A stretch of DNA of 64,000 nucleotides from Liolophura sinensis (GCF_032854445.1 NC_088305.1:23038955-23102954); one strand, 5' to 3'; positions 11,537 through 24,299 are shown, counted from the first letter of the stretch. The notes: generated by a model from the letters alone, not told the origin. Program-made: numbers and translations.

Positions 11537-12517
11537 TTAATTCGCCAGTAGTGACAGCGCCTTGGTGAGCTTATTGAGCATCGAATGTGTATTAGGAACG
11601 TAGATTTCGTTTGTAAAATTTGCTAGCGCACTTTTCCCATTGCGGTTCACACGAATCCGTCCATTTGCTCGGATGGCGGTGCAGTGGAGATGATGAATGT
11701 GCACTTTTTTGCAAGGATTCAACACAGAAAAGTTAAGGATGTGCTTGAAAGCCCAAATCACCACGTTTTCAGACCCAAATACATGACTTGGGAATTTCAG
11801 CTGGGCTAGAAAGCTCTGTGGTAGATGTGAACGGACAAAGAACAGGAACGAGTCATGAGAACCAGTATAAACGCTATTATTTTCACAGTGCGACTGGTGA
11901 CTTAGGCCACATCCGGTGGGCATCGGGACAGGAAATCTCCGTGTCAAGGAGTACATCACCTTATTCTTTCTCAGATAGTCCAAATCCAAGTCCACAAAAC
12001 CGTCTCCCATATAGTTGTCCGCGTTCAGGATCATAATGAAACGTCCTTGTAAAAACCGAGACACGTAACCAAACATTTCTTGGTAGGTTGGATTCTCCGT
12101 TGAGTTGTAAAAGACCACCTTGCTCATGTCGACGCCATACTGTACTGTGAGTTTCTCGTACAACTGTTCCGGTTTATGACTGAACAAATGGACGGACGAT
12201 ACGGATGAGTGGTTTAAATTTCTTTTTAGACTTATAATATACTCCTTCTCCCGATTTATCAGCTCAGTGCCGTTCACGTGCGAGTACCTGGCTTTGGACC
12301 ACTCAACAGTGTCCATGAGGGGAAATACACATACCACATCAAGATAGGGTTTCTTGGCACTTGTTTCCTGACCGACCGGTAGAGGGCGTGTCAGGAAATT
12401 CAGTGAGCGGCGAGTCGTGGTAGAGATATAAAGGCTTGAAAAAGCTGTGAGATGTAGAGAATACAGAATGGCCACACTCACGAAGGGGAACACGTACAAC
12501 AGCTTCCTGAAAGTCGC
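11537..12517 (-). CDS. Type II membrane glycosyltransferase-like protein, paralog 1 (3' exon)
   Basis: The exon encodes 326 residues after a splice acceptor whose AG is at 12519-12518 (TTCCGTTATTTTCAG then GCGACT). Residues 6-23 form one transmembrane helix after a short basic tail, giving a Golgi-type single-pass topology. The lumenal part has ILNADNYM near residues 163-170, GSHDSFLFF near 219-227, FGSENVVIW near 246-254 and HIHHLHC near 272-278. This order resembles a loose family of GT-A-like proteins with an (A)NAD(I) metal-site motif, an S-x-D block, a G-(C/S)-(D/E)-N block and a final HLH; function is inferred from that. Several N-glycosylation sequons (NGT, NHS, NST, NFS, NFT) support a lumenal domain. 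There is no usable Met before the helix, so the start codon lies in an unseen upstream exon. The frame is intact. It is paralogous to the genes at 29 and 36 kb. Confidence 0.8.
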   Translation of the reverse strand, partial: ATFRKLLYVFPFVSVAILYSLHLTAFSSLYISTTTRRSLNFLTRPLPVGQETSAKKPYLDVVCVFPLMDTVEWSKARYSHVNGTELINREKEYIISLKRNLNHSSVSSVHLFSHKPEQLYEKLTVQYGVDMSKVVFYNSTENPTYQEMFGYVSRFLQGRFIMILNADNYMGDGFVDLDLDYLRKNKVMYSLTRRFPVPMPTGCGLSHQSHCENNSVYTGSHDSFLFFVRSHLPQSFLAQLKFPSHVFGSENVVIWAFKHILNFSVLNPCKKVHIHHLHCTAIRANGRIRVNRNGKSALANFTNEIYVPNTHSMLNKLTKALSLLAN

Positions 12518-12519
12518 CT

Positions 12520-13900
12520 GAAAATAACGGAAAGGACATGTAAACAAGCAGGAAATTGCAGTATTACTTGGATGAGTGACCTATGACCAGATGTTTCCCC
12601 TTAACCACACCGCTTTTGTAAACTGTAGCCACAAACCAGTAAACAATAAATTCCCGACACAGCTACAACATTCTTCCAATGTGTCATTTTCACACTAAAT
12701 AATACAATAGGAGATATGGATAAATTTTCTTCACATTAGCTGAAGCAGCAGTTGTAAGCGGACATCACAAAAACTTATTTATCGGTTTTAGTATTTTTTC
12801 AGTGTAAACACCATGCTAGTTAATTATGGATGGTTTTTGTTAATGCTCGACATTCAAAAGAGCATAAATCGCGCATAAATAATGTTCATCCCAAGGGTCT
12901 GGTCAGTTGTTGCACGGGAACTGAGGCGCAGCCCAGAATAACATCGCTAACCTACACACATGTTGTTAAAAAAGGCTGTGGTGTTGCTGGCATCCCTCCG
13001 CCTGTTTGTCCATCTGCCAGATTTAGACAAAATTTAGTGCACATATTGGCCTTGGACCAAGAACCATTCCATTTAATTTTGGTATTGATCCAAATTTACT
13101 TTCGGATGTAGTAGACTCTTAATCGATTCTTCACCATGATAAAATGCTTTTCTGCATCATTTCGGATAAATTGATGAAAAATTTTTGACACAATCTGTCC
13201 TCTAGACTTTACCACAATCACCAATCCCCGATAGTCATCTAGTTATATTTTTCACAACTTACGCCCTTAAATCTCTAACATAATTTTATTATAATTTGGT
13301 GCTGACCCAAATATGGAGACACGTCTTTCTACCTATAGTTCTACAGTTCTAGTTCGTTTAGATATTCTGATCGCTGTTTTGCTCAAAGATAAACGACGTC
13401 AATCCTGAAATACTTGTGTACACACAGCAGGATAAAGCTGCATATTGCGAAGGGGTAGGTGCAGAATCCCCTTGTAAAGTACATTAGTGGAGCATTCTTT
13501 TGAACAAGAATCGACTTCAATGTCAATGGACTTTGCACAAAGAGACATTTGTTCCAGACTCGTGTTATCCCATCAATACATGATGACCACTGAAAGACGA
13601 CATGATCGTCAGTTCGATTGAACGCCAATACAAACTAACAGTGCTTAGTTGTAAACAGGAAAGGTTCAGTCGACTGTTAACAGAGCCCATTGCACTGTCC
13701 ATCCGGTAAGACTGACGTGCATCTATAGTACAGCGGTTCATTCCAGACAACAAAAGGCCAATATACCCCAGTATCTTAATAGATTCGCTAGGATTTTCCC
13801 CAAACCCGTTTCCCAGAGTCAGGATATCGAAGAGTTTCCTAACAGTTCTGTTTGCGAATGACAGCCCATTGCTTCATTCATCAATCTGTCCTGTTGGCAC
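12520..13900. other. Probable intron and upstream region of paralog 1
   Basis: This non-coding sequence lies on the 5' side of the acceptor. The first exon of the gene should be here or further up, but I could not identify it. The stretch 12890-13330 looks like an old dispersed repeat. No convincing open frame was found. Confidence 0.4.
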
Positions 13901-13925
13901 ATAATTTATTTATTTTTTTAGTTGA

Positions 13926-14002
13926 TTGTTGTCAATGATGTGTTCATTGACATCAATAATTTTTTAGTTGATTGATGTCAATGATGTGCTCATTGACATC
14001 AA
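13926..14002. repeat. Two tandem hairpins, 46-bp period
   Basis: Copy two has perfect 13-bp arms, TTGATGTCAATGA (13972-13984) and TCATTGACATCAA (13990-14002), around a 5-base loop. Copy one (13926-13956) has the same arms with one mismatch. The function is unknown. Confidence 0.85.
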
Positions 14003-14349
14003 ACATTTTCATATTTATATTTATATGACCTCAGGCTTCATTTACAGGGCGATTTGGATCTATGTTACGTTTTAACATTCTGCTATAAATACATAAAATT
14101 TTAAGTTGGCCAACACTTGTGTACTTTTTCTCGTAATTTGTTATGTTGACACTTCTGTCTTTTTTTTCTTTTCAGTCAACTTTACTGCTATCATTTTTCG
14201 TTGGAAATTGAACCCGGTGCTTGAGACCTCCTTTTCACCCATAATGCATCAATTTTGGAAGTGGCGTCATTATGCAAAATAAGTGTGCAAAAAATTCCAA
14301 AACAGCAAGGGCGAAAAGAATGATATATACTGGGATAAATCGACACTCA

Positions 14350-14530
14350 CGTAATTATTTGTTTATTTATTTGTTTGGGGTTTTTTTCGCCGTACTCAAG
14401 AATGTTTCACGTATACGACGGCGGCTAGCATTATGTTGGGAGGAAACCAGACACAGCCCAATGGAAACCCACCACCATCCGCAGATCGCTGCAGACATTC
14501 CCACGTACGGCTAGAGAGGAAACCAGCATG
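14350..14530 (-). mobile_element. SINE family 2 fragment
   Basis: A TTTGTTTATTTATTTG tail (the complement of AAATAAATAA) is followed by the family core (CGCCGTACTCAAGAATG..., CGACGGCGGCTAGCATTATG) and part of the body up to ACGTACGGCTAGAGAGGAAA. The tRNA head is absent, so the copy is 5'-truncated. Confidence 0.85.
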
Positions 14531-14751
14531 CTCGCGAAATTAAGAAATCTCCATTGCAATATATAACTAACTAAATTAAATTGTTGTTAAAACCAAAAAC
14601 GTAAGTGATGTCTAACGTTTGTCGAAGGCAACTTATGTTCCACCAAGTAAATATGGTGTGCATATCTGAAGGTGACATGTGGTTTACGCACTCATGCTAA
14701 CTACAACCACAAATGTCTCCGCCATTTTATAGGAGAGCAACAAGCAACAAC

Positions 14752-14812
14752 AATAAATAAATAAATAAATAAATAAATAAAAAAATAAATAAATAAATAA
14801 TAAATAAATAGC
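14752..14812. repeat. (AAAT)n microsatellite
   Basis: This is a run of AAAT tetramers with one or two slips. Such runs also form the tail of SINE family 2, but no SINE body adjoins it. Confidence 0.9.
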
Positions 14813-15038
14813 TTACGAGCAATTTAAACTGTAAATACAAGGTGAATTAAACAATTTTAGAAGCTTTGTATTTATAGGACTTCGAATGGGATATTATTTA
14901 AATCTATCTTCAGTCGTGGAAGCCGAATAGATGAAGCAAATATGTATAGATAGATGTGGACTACCGCAGTGTAACACAAAAAATCAATATATCTTAGCAG
15001 CTTCGCGTGAAACTCATCATAGAGACGTTATGGTTCGA

Positions 15039-15403
15039 GTGAGTGAGTGAGTGCTTGGGGTTTAACGTCGTACTCAACAATTTTTCAGTCATATGACGAC
15101 GAAGGAATCATTAGGGTGCATGCACGTGTAATGTGCCTCCTTGTTGCAGGACGGATTTCCACCGCTCTTTTATTTAGTGCTGCATCACTGAGACGACTTA
15201 CCGAAGGCAAGTAAGCCGCCCCGCCCGAGCCATTATACTGATACGGGTCAACCAGTCGTTGCACTATCCCCTTCATGCTGAACGCCAAGCGAGGAAGTTA
15301 CAACTTCCTCTTTTAAAGTCTTAGGTGTGACTCGACCAAGGATTGATCCTGGATCTACCGGTCCCGAAGCGGACGCTCTACCAACTGTGCTATCCGGGCC
15401 GGT
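15039..15403 (-). mobile_element. Full-length SINE family 1 with 12-bp target duplication
   Basis: In minus orientation the element starts with a tRNA-like head: GGCCCGGATAGCACAGTTGG (A-box region) and a weaker B-box near TTGGTCGAGTCAC. A 3' body follows, ending in GAGTGAGTGAGTG. The 12-bp repeat GTTATGGTTCGA flanks it at 15027-15038 and 15404-15415. It matches the plus-strand copy at 41774-42116 end to end. The RNA polymerase III promoter is inferred from the box motifs. Confidence 0.92.
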
Positions 15404-15415
15404 GTTATGGTTCGA

Positions 15416-16289
15416 TGAGGAGAAAGAAATAAAACAACAACACTGGAACAGACGGAAATATTCACTTACCCATCTCAAGTGTCGAAACAATGACATGTTG
15501 AAATCTCACAACCAGGAAACCTTAACTTTACCACCGCTGGATTATATTATTTCTGGGGATGAGTATATAGGTATATTAACATCACCCGGTCCGTCGTGTA
15601 ACAGGCGCAGTCAACTGAGAAGGAGTATTGAGGTCTATAAATATATCCTCAAAAACAGACTGTTAGTCACCTCGCTATTCTCCGTACATCGTTAACTAAG
15701 ATTTTACAAGGGTCACTTGTAAGTCGGTCGAACTGACCAACCGTCAAGCTACTTGTACTACACACAATTTTATGTCAGATCACTTAGCGAAACGAGACTT
15801 TACCTGTTCAGACCCAACCGTCTTTGTTTACACCTCTCCCCCCAACAACGCCCATATTTTCCACACCACTCCCCTTCCTCTGTGACGACAATTATTCAGG
15901 CTTGGCTATTATTCTTTCACGTTATTTAATAATTTTGCATAATAAATACCGAGTGATTTTATTCTGTTTTGAAAGCCTACTCACCCTCACTACGAAAATT
16001 GAAAACACACATGTGAAATGTACTTTTGAAATAATAAAAAAATTAATTATAGAATTTATAATTGTTTTTTTTTTTATTTTACTCAACTCACGGTTTCGAG
16101 TAGCTATGCAGGTCTGACACATGACAGAGCATGATCGACATGTCTCTGAAATGAGACATTCTTGTATGTGATATAAATTTCAATCAGAACTGAAATTTGC
16201 AGTCATACACAAGCATTTTGCTTCATATGCGAAGTGAATAGAATGGACCGAATCCTCTTTAGGCCGTGCCGAGTTGTTTGCAGCTGGAG
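15416..16289. other. Intergenic, no gene seen
   Basis: Only AT-rich unique sequence is visible, with a T12-type run near 16060. Short open frames show no recognisable motif. Confidence 0.5.
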
Positions 16290-16411
16290 GCTTCTATTTA
16301 TCTTTCTATTTATTTATTTGATTGGTGCTGTACGTCGTTCTCAAGAATATTTCACTCATACGACGGCGGCCAGCATTATTGTGGGAGGAGACCGGACAGA
16401 GCCAGGGGGAA
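16290..16411 (-). mobile_element. SINE family 2 fragment
   Basis: A TTTATTTATTTGATTGGTG tail is followed by TCTCAAGAATATTTCACTC and CGACGGCGGCCAGCATTATT. The copy stops shortly after the AGAGCCAGGGGGA core segment. It is 5'-truncated. Confidence 0.85.
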
Positions 16412-17555
16412 TGGAAGCCTCTAGCTTACGGGTAATGTATTATGGCTTAACCCCACTTCGGCAATGTTGTGGCTATCTCGTGGCGACTTAAGCTTACCAC
16501 ACCTGGATTATGTTATTACCGGCAGTGAGAGTACATGCGCATGCATGTACACAGTTGGTCAAGTCATTTTGTTTATTTGCCTTGTTCCGTTTATGGATAC
16601 AAAGGTGTCAGCATTGACTGAGTACATTAACGTGACAAAAGCAGTCCCGTGTAGAATTCAGACGGCCCAAATACGACAGTATTATCTCGGTACATGTACA
16701 ACCAGAGCTGGATAAAGACTAGAGTCTTTGGTACTTCGTATCATACAAGCAACCAGTTGGGCGATCTGTCTTATATTGTTATTAATAATGACATGAATGA
16801 TGACGATTAATGCATATCCGAAATATTTCGATTGGAAATTGATTTTTGCAAGGCTTCTTTATGATAAATTCCTATTTATCTGGTTAAGAATGGGCATGTG
16901 TCAACATTGAGTAGACTGACCGGTAACTAACATAATGACCAACCTGTGTTGGAATCGCGTGGGGAAGGGGGGGGGGGGCAGATGATTGGCTGATTAATTA
17001 CAGCATTTATGATGGATCTCATGGACACAGGCTTAATCTGCGTCAAAAAGGATTAACTGCACAAAATCCCATGAACATGTTACAACTTATCACTATCATC
17101 GTTCAGGTGTAACGAGGAAGTTTCAATGCATGTCTATAAACTGTTTTACGTCAACTGAATGAACAATAAAGTTGAAGTGTTAGGTTTCTTAAATCGCTTT
17201 CACCCATTCTCGCAACAATATTAGCTAACAGTCATTATGACAACATATTTCTACACATATCTGTTCAAGCGTGACTGATTTTGTCTTCACTGACCATAAA
17301 TGTACTTTTTTATTTCATTGGTGTTTTACGCCGTACTCCAGAAAATCATTGACCACCTGAATTATAGCCTGAGCGAATAAAGAGAATGGAATTGAATGTT
17401 AAGTAATTGTTTCGCACTGACAAACGACAAACAAAAGACTTAGTAGTCAGATGATGATTTACACATATCAGCAGATTCTTGAAGAATTGGGAGTCAAAGG
17501 ACAGCTTTTCAATTAAAAGATCTTTGGAAGTAATAATACAGAATGGAATCCTCAT
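16412..17555. other. Intergenic, no gene seen
   Basis: It contains a G10-type run near 16969-16978 and a tiny SINE family 2 remnant near 17308-17342 (ATTGGTGTTTTACGCCGTAC). No gene is supported. Confidence 0.5.
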
Positions 17556-17722
17556 CCTTAGGGGTCTCCGTGACCGAGAGAGGTTAGCACGCCAGGACGG
17601 CGCAATGACCCGAGAGCCTCTTATAAATGGGGTCGCTGTGAGTTCAAGTCCATCTCATGCTGGCTTCCTCTCCGGCCGTGTGTGGGAAGGTCTGCCAGCA
17701 AGCTGGGGAAGGTCGTGAGTCG
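17556..17722 (+). mobile_element. SINE family 2, tRNA-derived head only
   Basis: A tRNA-like head (GGTCTCCGTGACCGAGAGAG, then GGTTAGCACGC) is followed by a good B-box, GAGTTCAAGTCC. The start of the body (GCTGGCTTCCTCTCCGGCCG) follows. The 3' core and tail are missing. Confidence 0.75.
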
Positions 17723-19029
17723 TCATCGTGCCATTCTGATTTTACCTCAGATAGGCGAATACGTCATACACCTGGGCTGAACTAGCTTTGCTATCCAGGA
17801 CCCGGGATCAATATTTTCCCTAACCTGCGCTGATAATGCTTACGTTCCTTTGCTCAGCGTCTCAGGTAAATACAAGCACAATCTCTACGTCGATCACATT
17901 GCCATGGAAATGTTTGTTGTGCATGGATAGTTATTTAGTCAAACAGGGGATTGACTGCGTTCTTTGTTCTTTGTTATCAGTGCAGGATGCAGGCTATAAC
18001 CGACGTGCTCACACAGGGTCTCTTACTGAGAGTGGAATACCCTGGGTACTGCTGTGTCATGCGGATATACCGCTGTTTTCACTGCAGCTTATGGGATTAT
18101 TACGAGTTCAACCATTTCTTGCTAGTTCAAGTTAAGGCCAGGAAGACTGACGGGTACAAGGGTTTATTCTGTGCACTCCGACTTTCTTCCCTTACACACC
18201 TGGTTGCAGCTGCACATGTAAGTTAAGGCAAAATGATGTCAAAAACCCATGAAATAGAGAAATAATTTTTCTCGGATATCTGCATTTAAACAAACCAAAA
18301 TATAAGAGATATGTGTTTACGTATTGTAGATGTGGATCATGGTAAATAGTAACGTGAGGATTAATTCTATCTGTCCATGTATATGCTCAGAACAGTAGCA
18401 ATTGACACGCCCATAGCACCATAGTTTATGATGTAAATTTATTGAAAAATGTAGCGATTTAATTTGCAACGTATTAGACGTCGTTTGTTTAGAATAACTC
18501 AAAATACTGATCTGGTTATCCAATTTAATATACACTGTACAAACTCATACAACCATTGAAAAGGGACCATGCTGTCGGATGCTTAATCCACCAGCAGAAT
18601 CCTGAATGATGCGTGTAAGCGATACAAAAGATGATGACATGGAGTGTAAGACTAGAGCATCAATATAATAGGGCCTACAGGTGTAGTTGGTGCATGGTAA
18701 CACGTATATCTAATGGGTCTGACCGAAGAAATCAGGCCTCAATTCGAATCACCTCACTTAGACTTTGATTTTAAGTCATGTAAATGTTTTAAAAGTGGCA
18801 TATTGCACGCTCCCATGCTCTAAATTCTGTGTTGTCACCACACTAACATTTTTATAGTAACAGTACCCAAGTTCAAGCCTCAGGGACTCAAGGGCCAAGA
18901 ACAGAATCCTGGTTTTACATGGGCAAAATTAGCTTATTTGGCAACTGGCAAAAACCACATCGATATCATTTTTATGAATCTTTGTGTTGTTCAAAGCATT
19001 GTCATTAATCAGAACAAGATTTGTATATT
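17723..19029. other. Intergenic, no gene seen
   Basis: No motif-bearing open frame was found. The right end (from about 18880) may already belong to the decayed LINE that follows. Confidence 0.45.
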
Positions 19030-21300
19030 TATTAGGTGTCTGCCTGTGTATACATACCACCTGATGTCACCCCTCCAGACGCTGACCAGCTAGAGAAATC
19101 TGTGGAATTAGTAAGTTCATGAGAGACAATGACAATTCTTATTTGTGGTGATTTTTAGCCTGCGTGAAATTACATGGGATTCAATGAATATGCCCAACAA
19201 ATTTGATCCACTGCACACGTCTGGTCGCCCTCAACTGTGCCAACCTTTCTTGGACTTATTGTCCCTGTACCACCTAAATCAATGCAACTCGAGTAAAAAG
19301 TGCAAGGACAAGGTGATTGATTCCGCGCTAGCTCGGGGCTGTAGCATTCTTGTGCGTGATACTGAAAATTCGATGCAATCAACTCACGGGGCTGTCGTGG
19401 ACCACATAGATATTCAGCTGAAACGACAGACTGCACGGCGGATCGACGAGACAGTGTTGAGCTGCAAGAAAGCGGACTCTCCTCCTCATGAACGCACTCC
19501 TGTCATGTCTGGACGGGTCTTTTGTTGACTCTTTTCACTCAGTTGATGAAGCATTTGATTACTTCTATGATATTTTATTCTGTATTATAAAAGAATGTAT
19601 TCCTAAAACGTATTTACGAAATCGCTCATTTTCGATACGGTATGACGCTGGTAAAAGAAAAGGAGTATGCCTTTAAAGAATACAAGAAAATTTGGCAATA
19701 AAAAAATTATCGACGAACTCTTCCGCTTTAGTAAACTGAGAAAAGAATTGAAAAAAGCACAAAAAGTTAAATATAAAGAACATATGGAATCAATTGAGCA
19801 AAATGTAAAGTATAATCCTAAGCGCTTTTTAAGTTTCGTAAAAGAAAGAAAGCGTCGAACTTCTTTTCTTAGTCATGTTTTGCTGAAGGTAATAACTCCA
19901 GAAATTTTTCTGATATTGCTGGCTCAATAATCAAGTATTTTATGTCAGTTTTTAAAACAGTGATCTGTTGAAATTTCCAGAAGTGCACTGTATCTCAAAA
20001 GAGACATCGTGTAACATCAAATTGTCCTTTGAAGAGATATATGAAGTTCTGTTGAATCAAGCGGTTACGGTGGCATTACAGGCAATACTGCAGATGAACT
20101 AGCTGCAACATTGTATCGACTTTTCTTTAAAGCAAGGTGTGTTCTCAAAAATTTTAAAATTCGCAAACGTTTTACCTTGTATTCAAAATTGGAGGCAAGA
20201 AAAACTACAGACTTGTCTTTACTACCTCTAATTGGTAAAGCTTTTGAAAAGATAGTCAATGTTTACTTTAAACAGTTTTGTGAACCAATATTTTGTAGTG
20301 AAGGGGATGACTGTAGGGAAAATCTGTCTACGGTAACAAGTTTGATATGTTTGACCAACTATGTGTCATCTGCACTGAATAGCTTTTTTCAAGCACATGC
20401 AATCTATACAGATTTTTCAAAAGCGTTTGATTGTGTCAATCATCGCTTAATCGCAAGTTAATATGTATAGAGATTTCTAATAATGTGTTAAAATGGTGTC
20501 ATTCGTCTTCATATAACCGGACGCAGCAAGTTGTGGTGAACGGTGCAGTGTCAGATTAAACTACTGTGTCTTTAGGTTTCTCCGAAAGGCTTCATTTTGG
20601 GACCTTACACTTTTTTTAACTTGTATGTAAACGACGTGCCGCTCTCAATCTAAACGTCTACTTTTTTCCGATGACCTCAACATTTTCAAAACTGCTTCTG
20701 ATTTTAATGATTTTTCTCATCTACCGTCTGATGTGGACAAATTTTTAAACTGGCGCCAAGATTGAGAATTGAAACCGAATGCTTCTTAATGCTTTTAATT
20801 ACCTTCACTGTCAAAAAGGAGGTCCAGCTATTTCAGTATAGTCTAGGACCAGACACACTATCCACAGTGCATGAAGTCAAAGATCTTGATACGTATCTCA
20901 CTGATAAACTAAACTTCTCGACACGTGTTAAAACATTGTAGCTTTCGATTTTTAAAACGCAATTGAAAATATTTTGAAATCTAGAAGCCATTAATTAGAA
21001 TCTCCTCAAAACTGCTTAGCAGAAAGAATTAAAAATGTACAGAAGAAATTCTTTAGGTATTTGTGTTATAAGTCATCGATTGGATGTCACAGATTTTAGT
21101 ATTCACAATTATACAAACGGTTTAATCTTCCGGTGCTCGAGACCAGACGCAAATATTTTGACCTGTTTTTACATGCGAAAATAGCGCTTCCAGTTGTATA
21201 TATTGAACTATTTATAGAGCACCTGTCCGGACATCCTGCTCAAAATCTCTGCTTTACTCTCCATCTAGTCCTTTATTGTTACGGAAGAAGCGTGTTTTAG
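19030..21300 (+). pseudogene. Heavily decayed LINE ORF2 (endonuclease and RT)
   Basis: Fragments in several frames follow the order of a LINE ORF2. An endonuclease part lies at 19035-19440 (CVYIPPDVTPP, ILICGDF, then a late VVDHIDIQL-like block). A basic linker follows at 19667-19930. RT pieces are LLPLIGKAFEKIV (near 20215), YTDFSKAFDCVNHRL (near 20405) and SDDLNIFKTASD (near 20665, the catalytic block). A C-terminal motif reads LPVLETRRKYFDLFLHAKI (near 21130). There are many stops and frameshifts, so it is inactive. The clade cannot be fixed; it resembles CR1/L2/Jockey-group elements without RNase H. It is unrelated in frame layout to the LINE at 1-6 kb. Confidence 0.8.
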
Positions 21301-21759
21301 TAAGACCAAAGGACCTCTTTTGACTATTCTCCAGATCGGACATTGATATTTTTACCGGTTTACAACTTTTCAAAACCAAATACAGAGGCTTGCTCTATTA
21401 ACATGTCTTTATTCAGCTTTTTATATGTTTTGGCTCTCACATATTTGGTTATTAATCTGTACAGTGTCGTTATCTGGTCTGTTTTACACACCGTCAGTTG
21501 TTTTCTAGCCAAGCATATCCATTACCATCTATTTTGCTCTCATCTCTGCTGTCTGTATGAGAATGAGTAAATAAACTAAAATTATGTTTCACGACATTCT
21601 GGGGGAACGTCTTTCGAAATTGTTGAAATTCTTATTATTAGGGGTTTAAGCCGCCCTGATGGGGCTTCCGACATAGTTATATTATTAGGATTATTTTGAG
21701 GGTTCACACTAGCTGTATCTAAGGAACACTTATTGAAACCCTAAAAAAAGTCTCAGAGA
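21301..21759. other. Spacer before the 51-bp satellite
   Basis: Possibly the 3' end of the decayed LINE. No gene is supported. Confidence 0.4.
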
Positions 21760-24232
21760 CCCACGCTGTCCTAGAGGGACATTTCTTACCATGGATAGGA
21801 TTATCAGGGGTTCACGCCGTCCTGGCGGGACATTTCCTACCATCGATAGAATTATCAGGGGTCCACGCCGTCCTGGCGGGACATTTCTTACCATGGGTAG
21901 GATTATCAGGGGTCCACGCCGTCCTGGCGGGACATTTCTTACCATGGATAGGATTATCAGGGGTCCACGCCGTCCTGGCGGGACATATCTTACCATCGAT
22001 AGGATTATCAGAGGTCCACGCCGTCTTGGCGGCACATTTCTTACCATGGATAGGATTATCAGGGGTCTACGCCGTCCTGGCGGGACATTTTATACCATCG
22101 GTAGGATTATCAGGGGTCCACGCCGTCCTGGCGAGACATTTCTTACCATCGATAGGATTATCAGGGGTCCACGTCGTCCTGGCGGGACATTTCTTACCAT
22201 GGATAGGATTATCAGGGGCCCACACCGTCCTGGCGGGACATTTCTTACCATGGATAGGATTATCAGGGGTCCACGCCGTTCTGGCGGGACATTTCTTACC
22301 ATGGATAGGATTATCAGGGGTTCACGCCGTCCTGGCGGGACATTTCTTACCATCGATAGGATTATCAGGGGCCCACACCGTCCTGGCGGGACATTTCTTA
22401 CCATCGATAGGATTATCAGGGGCCCACACCGTCCTGGCGGGACATTTCTTACCATGGCTAGGATTATCAGGGGCCCACACCGTCCTGGCGGGACATTTCT
22501 TACCATGGATAGGATTATCAGGGGCCCACACCGTCCTGGCGGGACATTTCTTACCATGGATAGGATTATCAAGGCTTCGCTTCGTCCTGGCGGGACATTT
22601 CTTACCATGGATAGGATTATCAGGGGTCCACGCCGTCCTGGCGGGACATTTCTTACCATGGATAGGATTATCAGGGGTCCACGCCGTCCTGGTGGGACAT
22701 TTCTTACCATCGATAGGATTATCAGGGGTTCGCTTCGTCCTGGCGGGACATTTCTCACCATGGATAGGATTATCAGGGGTCCACGCCGTCCTGGCGGGAC
22801 ATTTCCTACCATCGATAGGATTATCAGGGGTTCATACCGTCCTGGCGGGACATTTCTTACCATGGATAGGATTATCAGGGGTCCACGCCGTCCTGGCGGG
22901 ACATTTCTTACCATGGATAGGATTATCAGGGGTCCACGCCGTCCTGGCGGGACCTATCTTACCATCGATAGGATTATCAGAGGTCCACGCCGTCCTGGCG
23001 GCACAATTCTTACCATGGATAGGATTATCAGGGGTCCACGCCGTCCTGGCGGGACATTTCTTACCATGGATAGGATTATCAGGGGTCCACGCCGTCCTGG
23101 TGGGACATTTCTTACTATCGATAGGATTATCAGGAGTTCGCTTCGTCCTGGCGGGACATTTCTTACCATGGATAGGATTATCAGGGGTCCACGCCGTCCT
23201 GGCGGGACATTTCGTACCATCGATAGGATTATCAGGGGTTCATACCGTCCTGGCGGGACATTTCTTACCATCAATAGGATTATCAGGGGTTCACGCCGTC
23301 CTGGCGGGACATTTCTTACCATGGATAGGATTATCAGGGGTCCACGCCGTCCTGGCGGGACCTATCTTACCATCGATAGGATTATCAGAGGTCCACGCCG
23401 TCTTGGCGGCACATTTCTTACCATGGATAGGATTATCAGGGGCCCACGCCGTCCTGGCGGGACACTTCATACCATCGGTAGGATTATCAGGGGTCCACGC
23501 CGTCCTGGCGGGACATTTCTTACCGTGGATAGGATTATCAGGGGTCTACGCCGTCCTGGCGGGACATTTTTTACCATGGATAGGATCATCAGGGGCCCAC
23601 ACCGTCCTGGCGGGACATTTCTTACCATGGATAGGATTATCAGGGGTTCACGCCGTCCTGGCGGGACATTTCTTACCATCGATAGGATTATCAGGGGCCC
23701 ACACCGTCCTGGCGGGACATTTCTTACCATCGATAGGATTATCAGGAGCCCACACCGTCCTGGCGGGACATTTCTTACCATGGATAGGATTATCAGGGCT
23801 TCGCTTCGTCCTGGCTGGACATTTCTTACCATGGATAGGATTATCAGGGGTCCACGCCGTCCTGGCGGGACATTTCTTACCATGGATAGGATTATCAGGG
23901 GTCCACGCCGTCCTGGTGGGACATTTCTTACCATCGATAGGATTATCAGGGGTTCGCTTCGTCCTGGCGGGACATTTCTCACCATGGATAGGATTATCAG
24001 GGGTCCACGCCGTCCTGGCGAGACATTTCTTACCATCGATAGGATTATCAGGGGTTCATACCGTTCTGGCGGGACATTTCTTACCATGGATAGGATTATC
24101 AGGGGCCCACGCCGTCCTGGTGGGACATTTCTTACCACGGATAGGATTATCAGGGGTCCACGCCGTCCTGGCGGGACATTTCTTACCATGGATAGGATTA
24201 TCAGGGGCCCACGCCGTCCTGGCGGGACATTG
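21760..24232. repeat. 51-bp satellite with higher-order repeats, about 48 copies
   Basis: The unit includes GGATAGGATTATCAGGGGTC, CACGCCGTCCTGGCGGGACA and TTTCTTACCAT. Since 51 is divisible by three, long frames stay open on both strands (835 and 735 codons on plus, up to 274 on minus). Variant substitutions change the encoded residues freely (for example Pro-Arg, Pro-His, Ser-Leu, Ser-Tyr), so I do not call a protein. Marked variants recur at exact multiples of the unit: GAGGTCC at 22011, 22980 and 23388 (19 and 8 units apart) and CGGTAGG near 22100 and 23477 (27 units apart). Confidence 0.93.
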
Positions 24233-24299
24233 ATTGAAATCGTTAGGATCATTAATCTTTGTGGATTTATAGAAGCTAATATCTCCAAAACTGTATAGA

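Noticed and set aside
11788-12036. Conserved 82-codon plus-strand frame, also at 29270 and 35780
   Set aside because: It is the antisense shadow of the conserved catalytic region of the three glycosyltransferase-like exons.
21791-24298. 835-codon Arg/Gly-rich open frame and its antisense frames
   Set aside because: A 51-bp period keeps frames open on both strands. Variants alter residues freely, so no coding constraint is visible.
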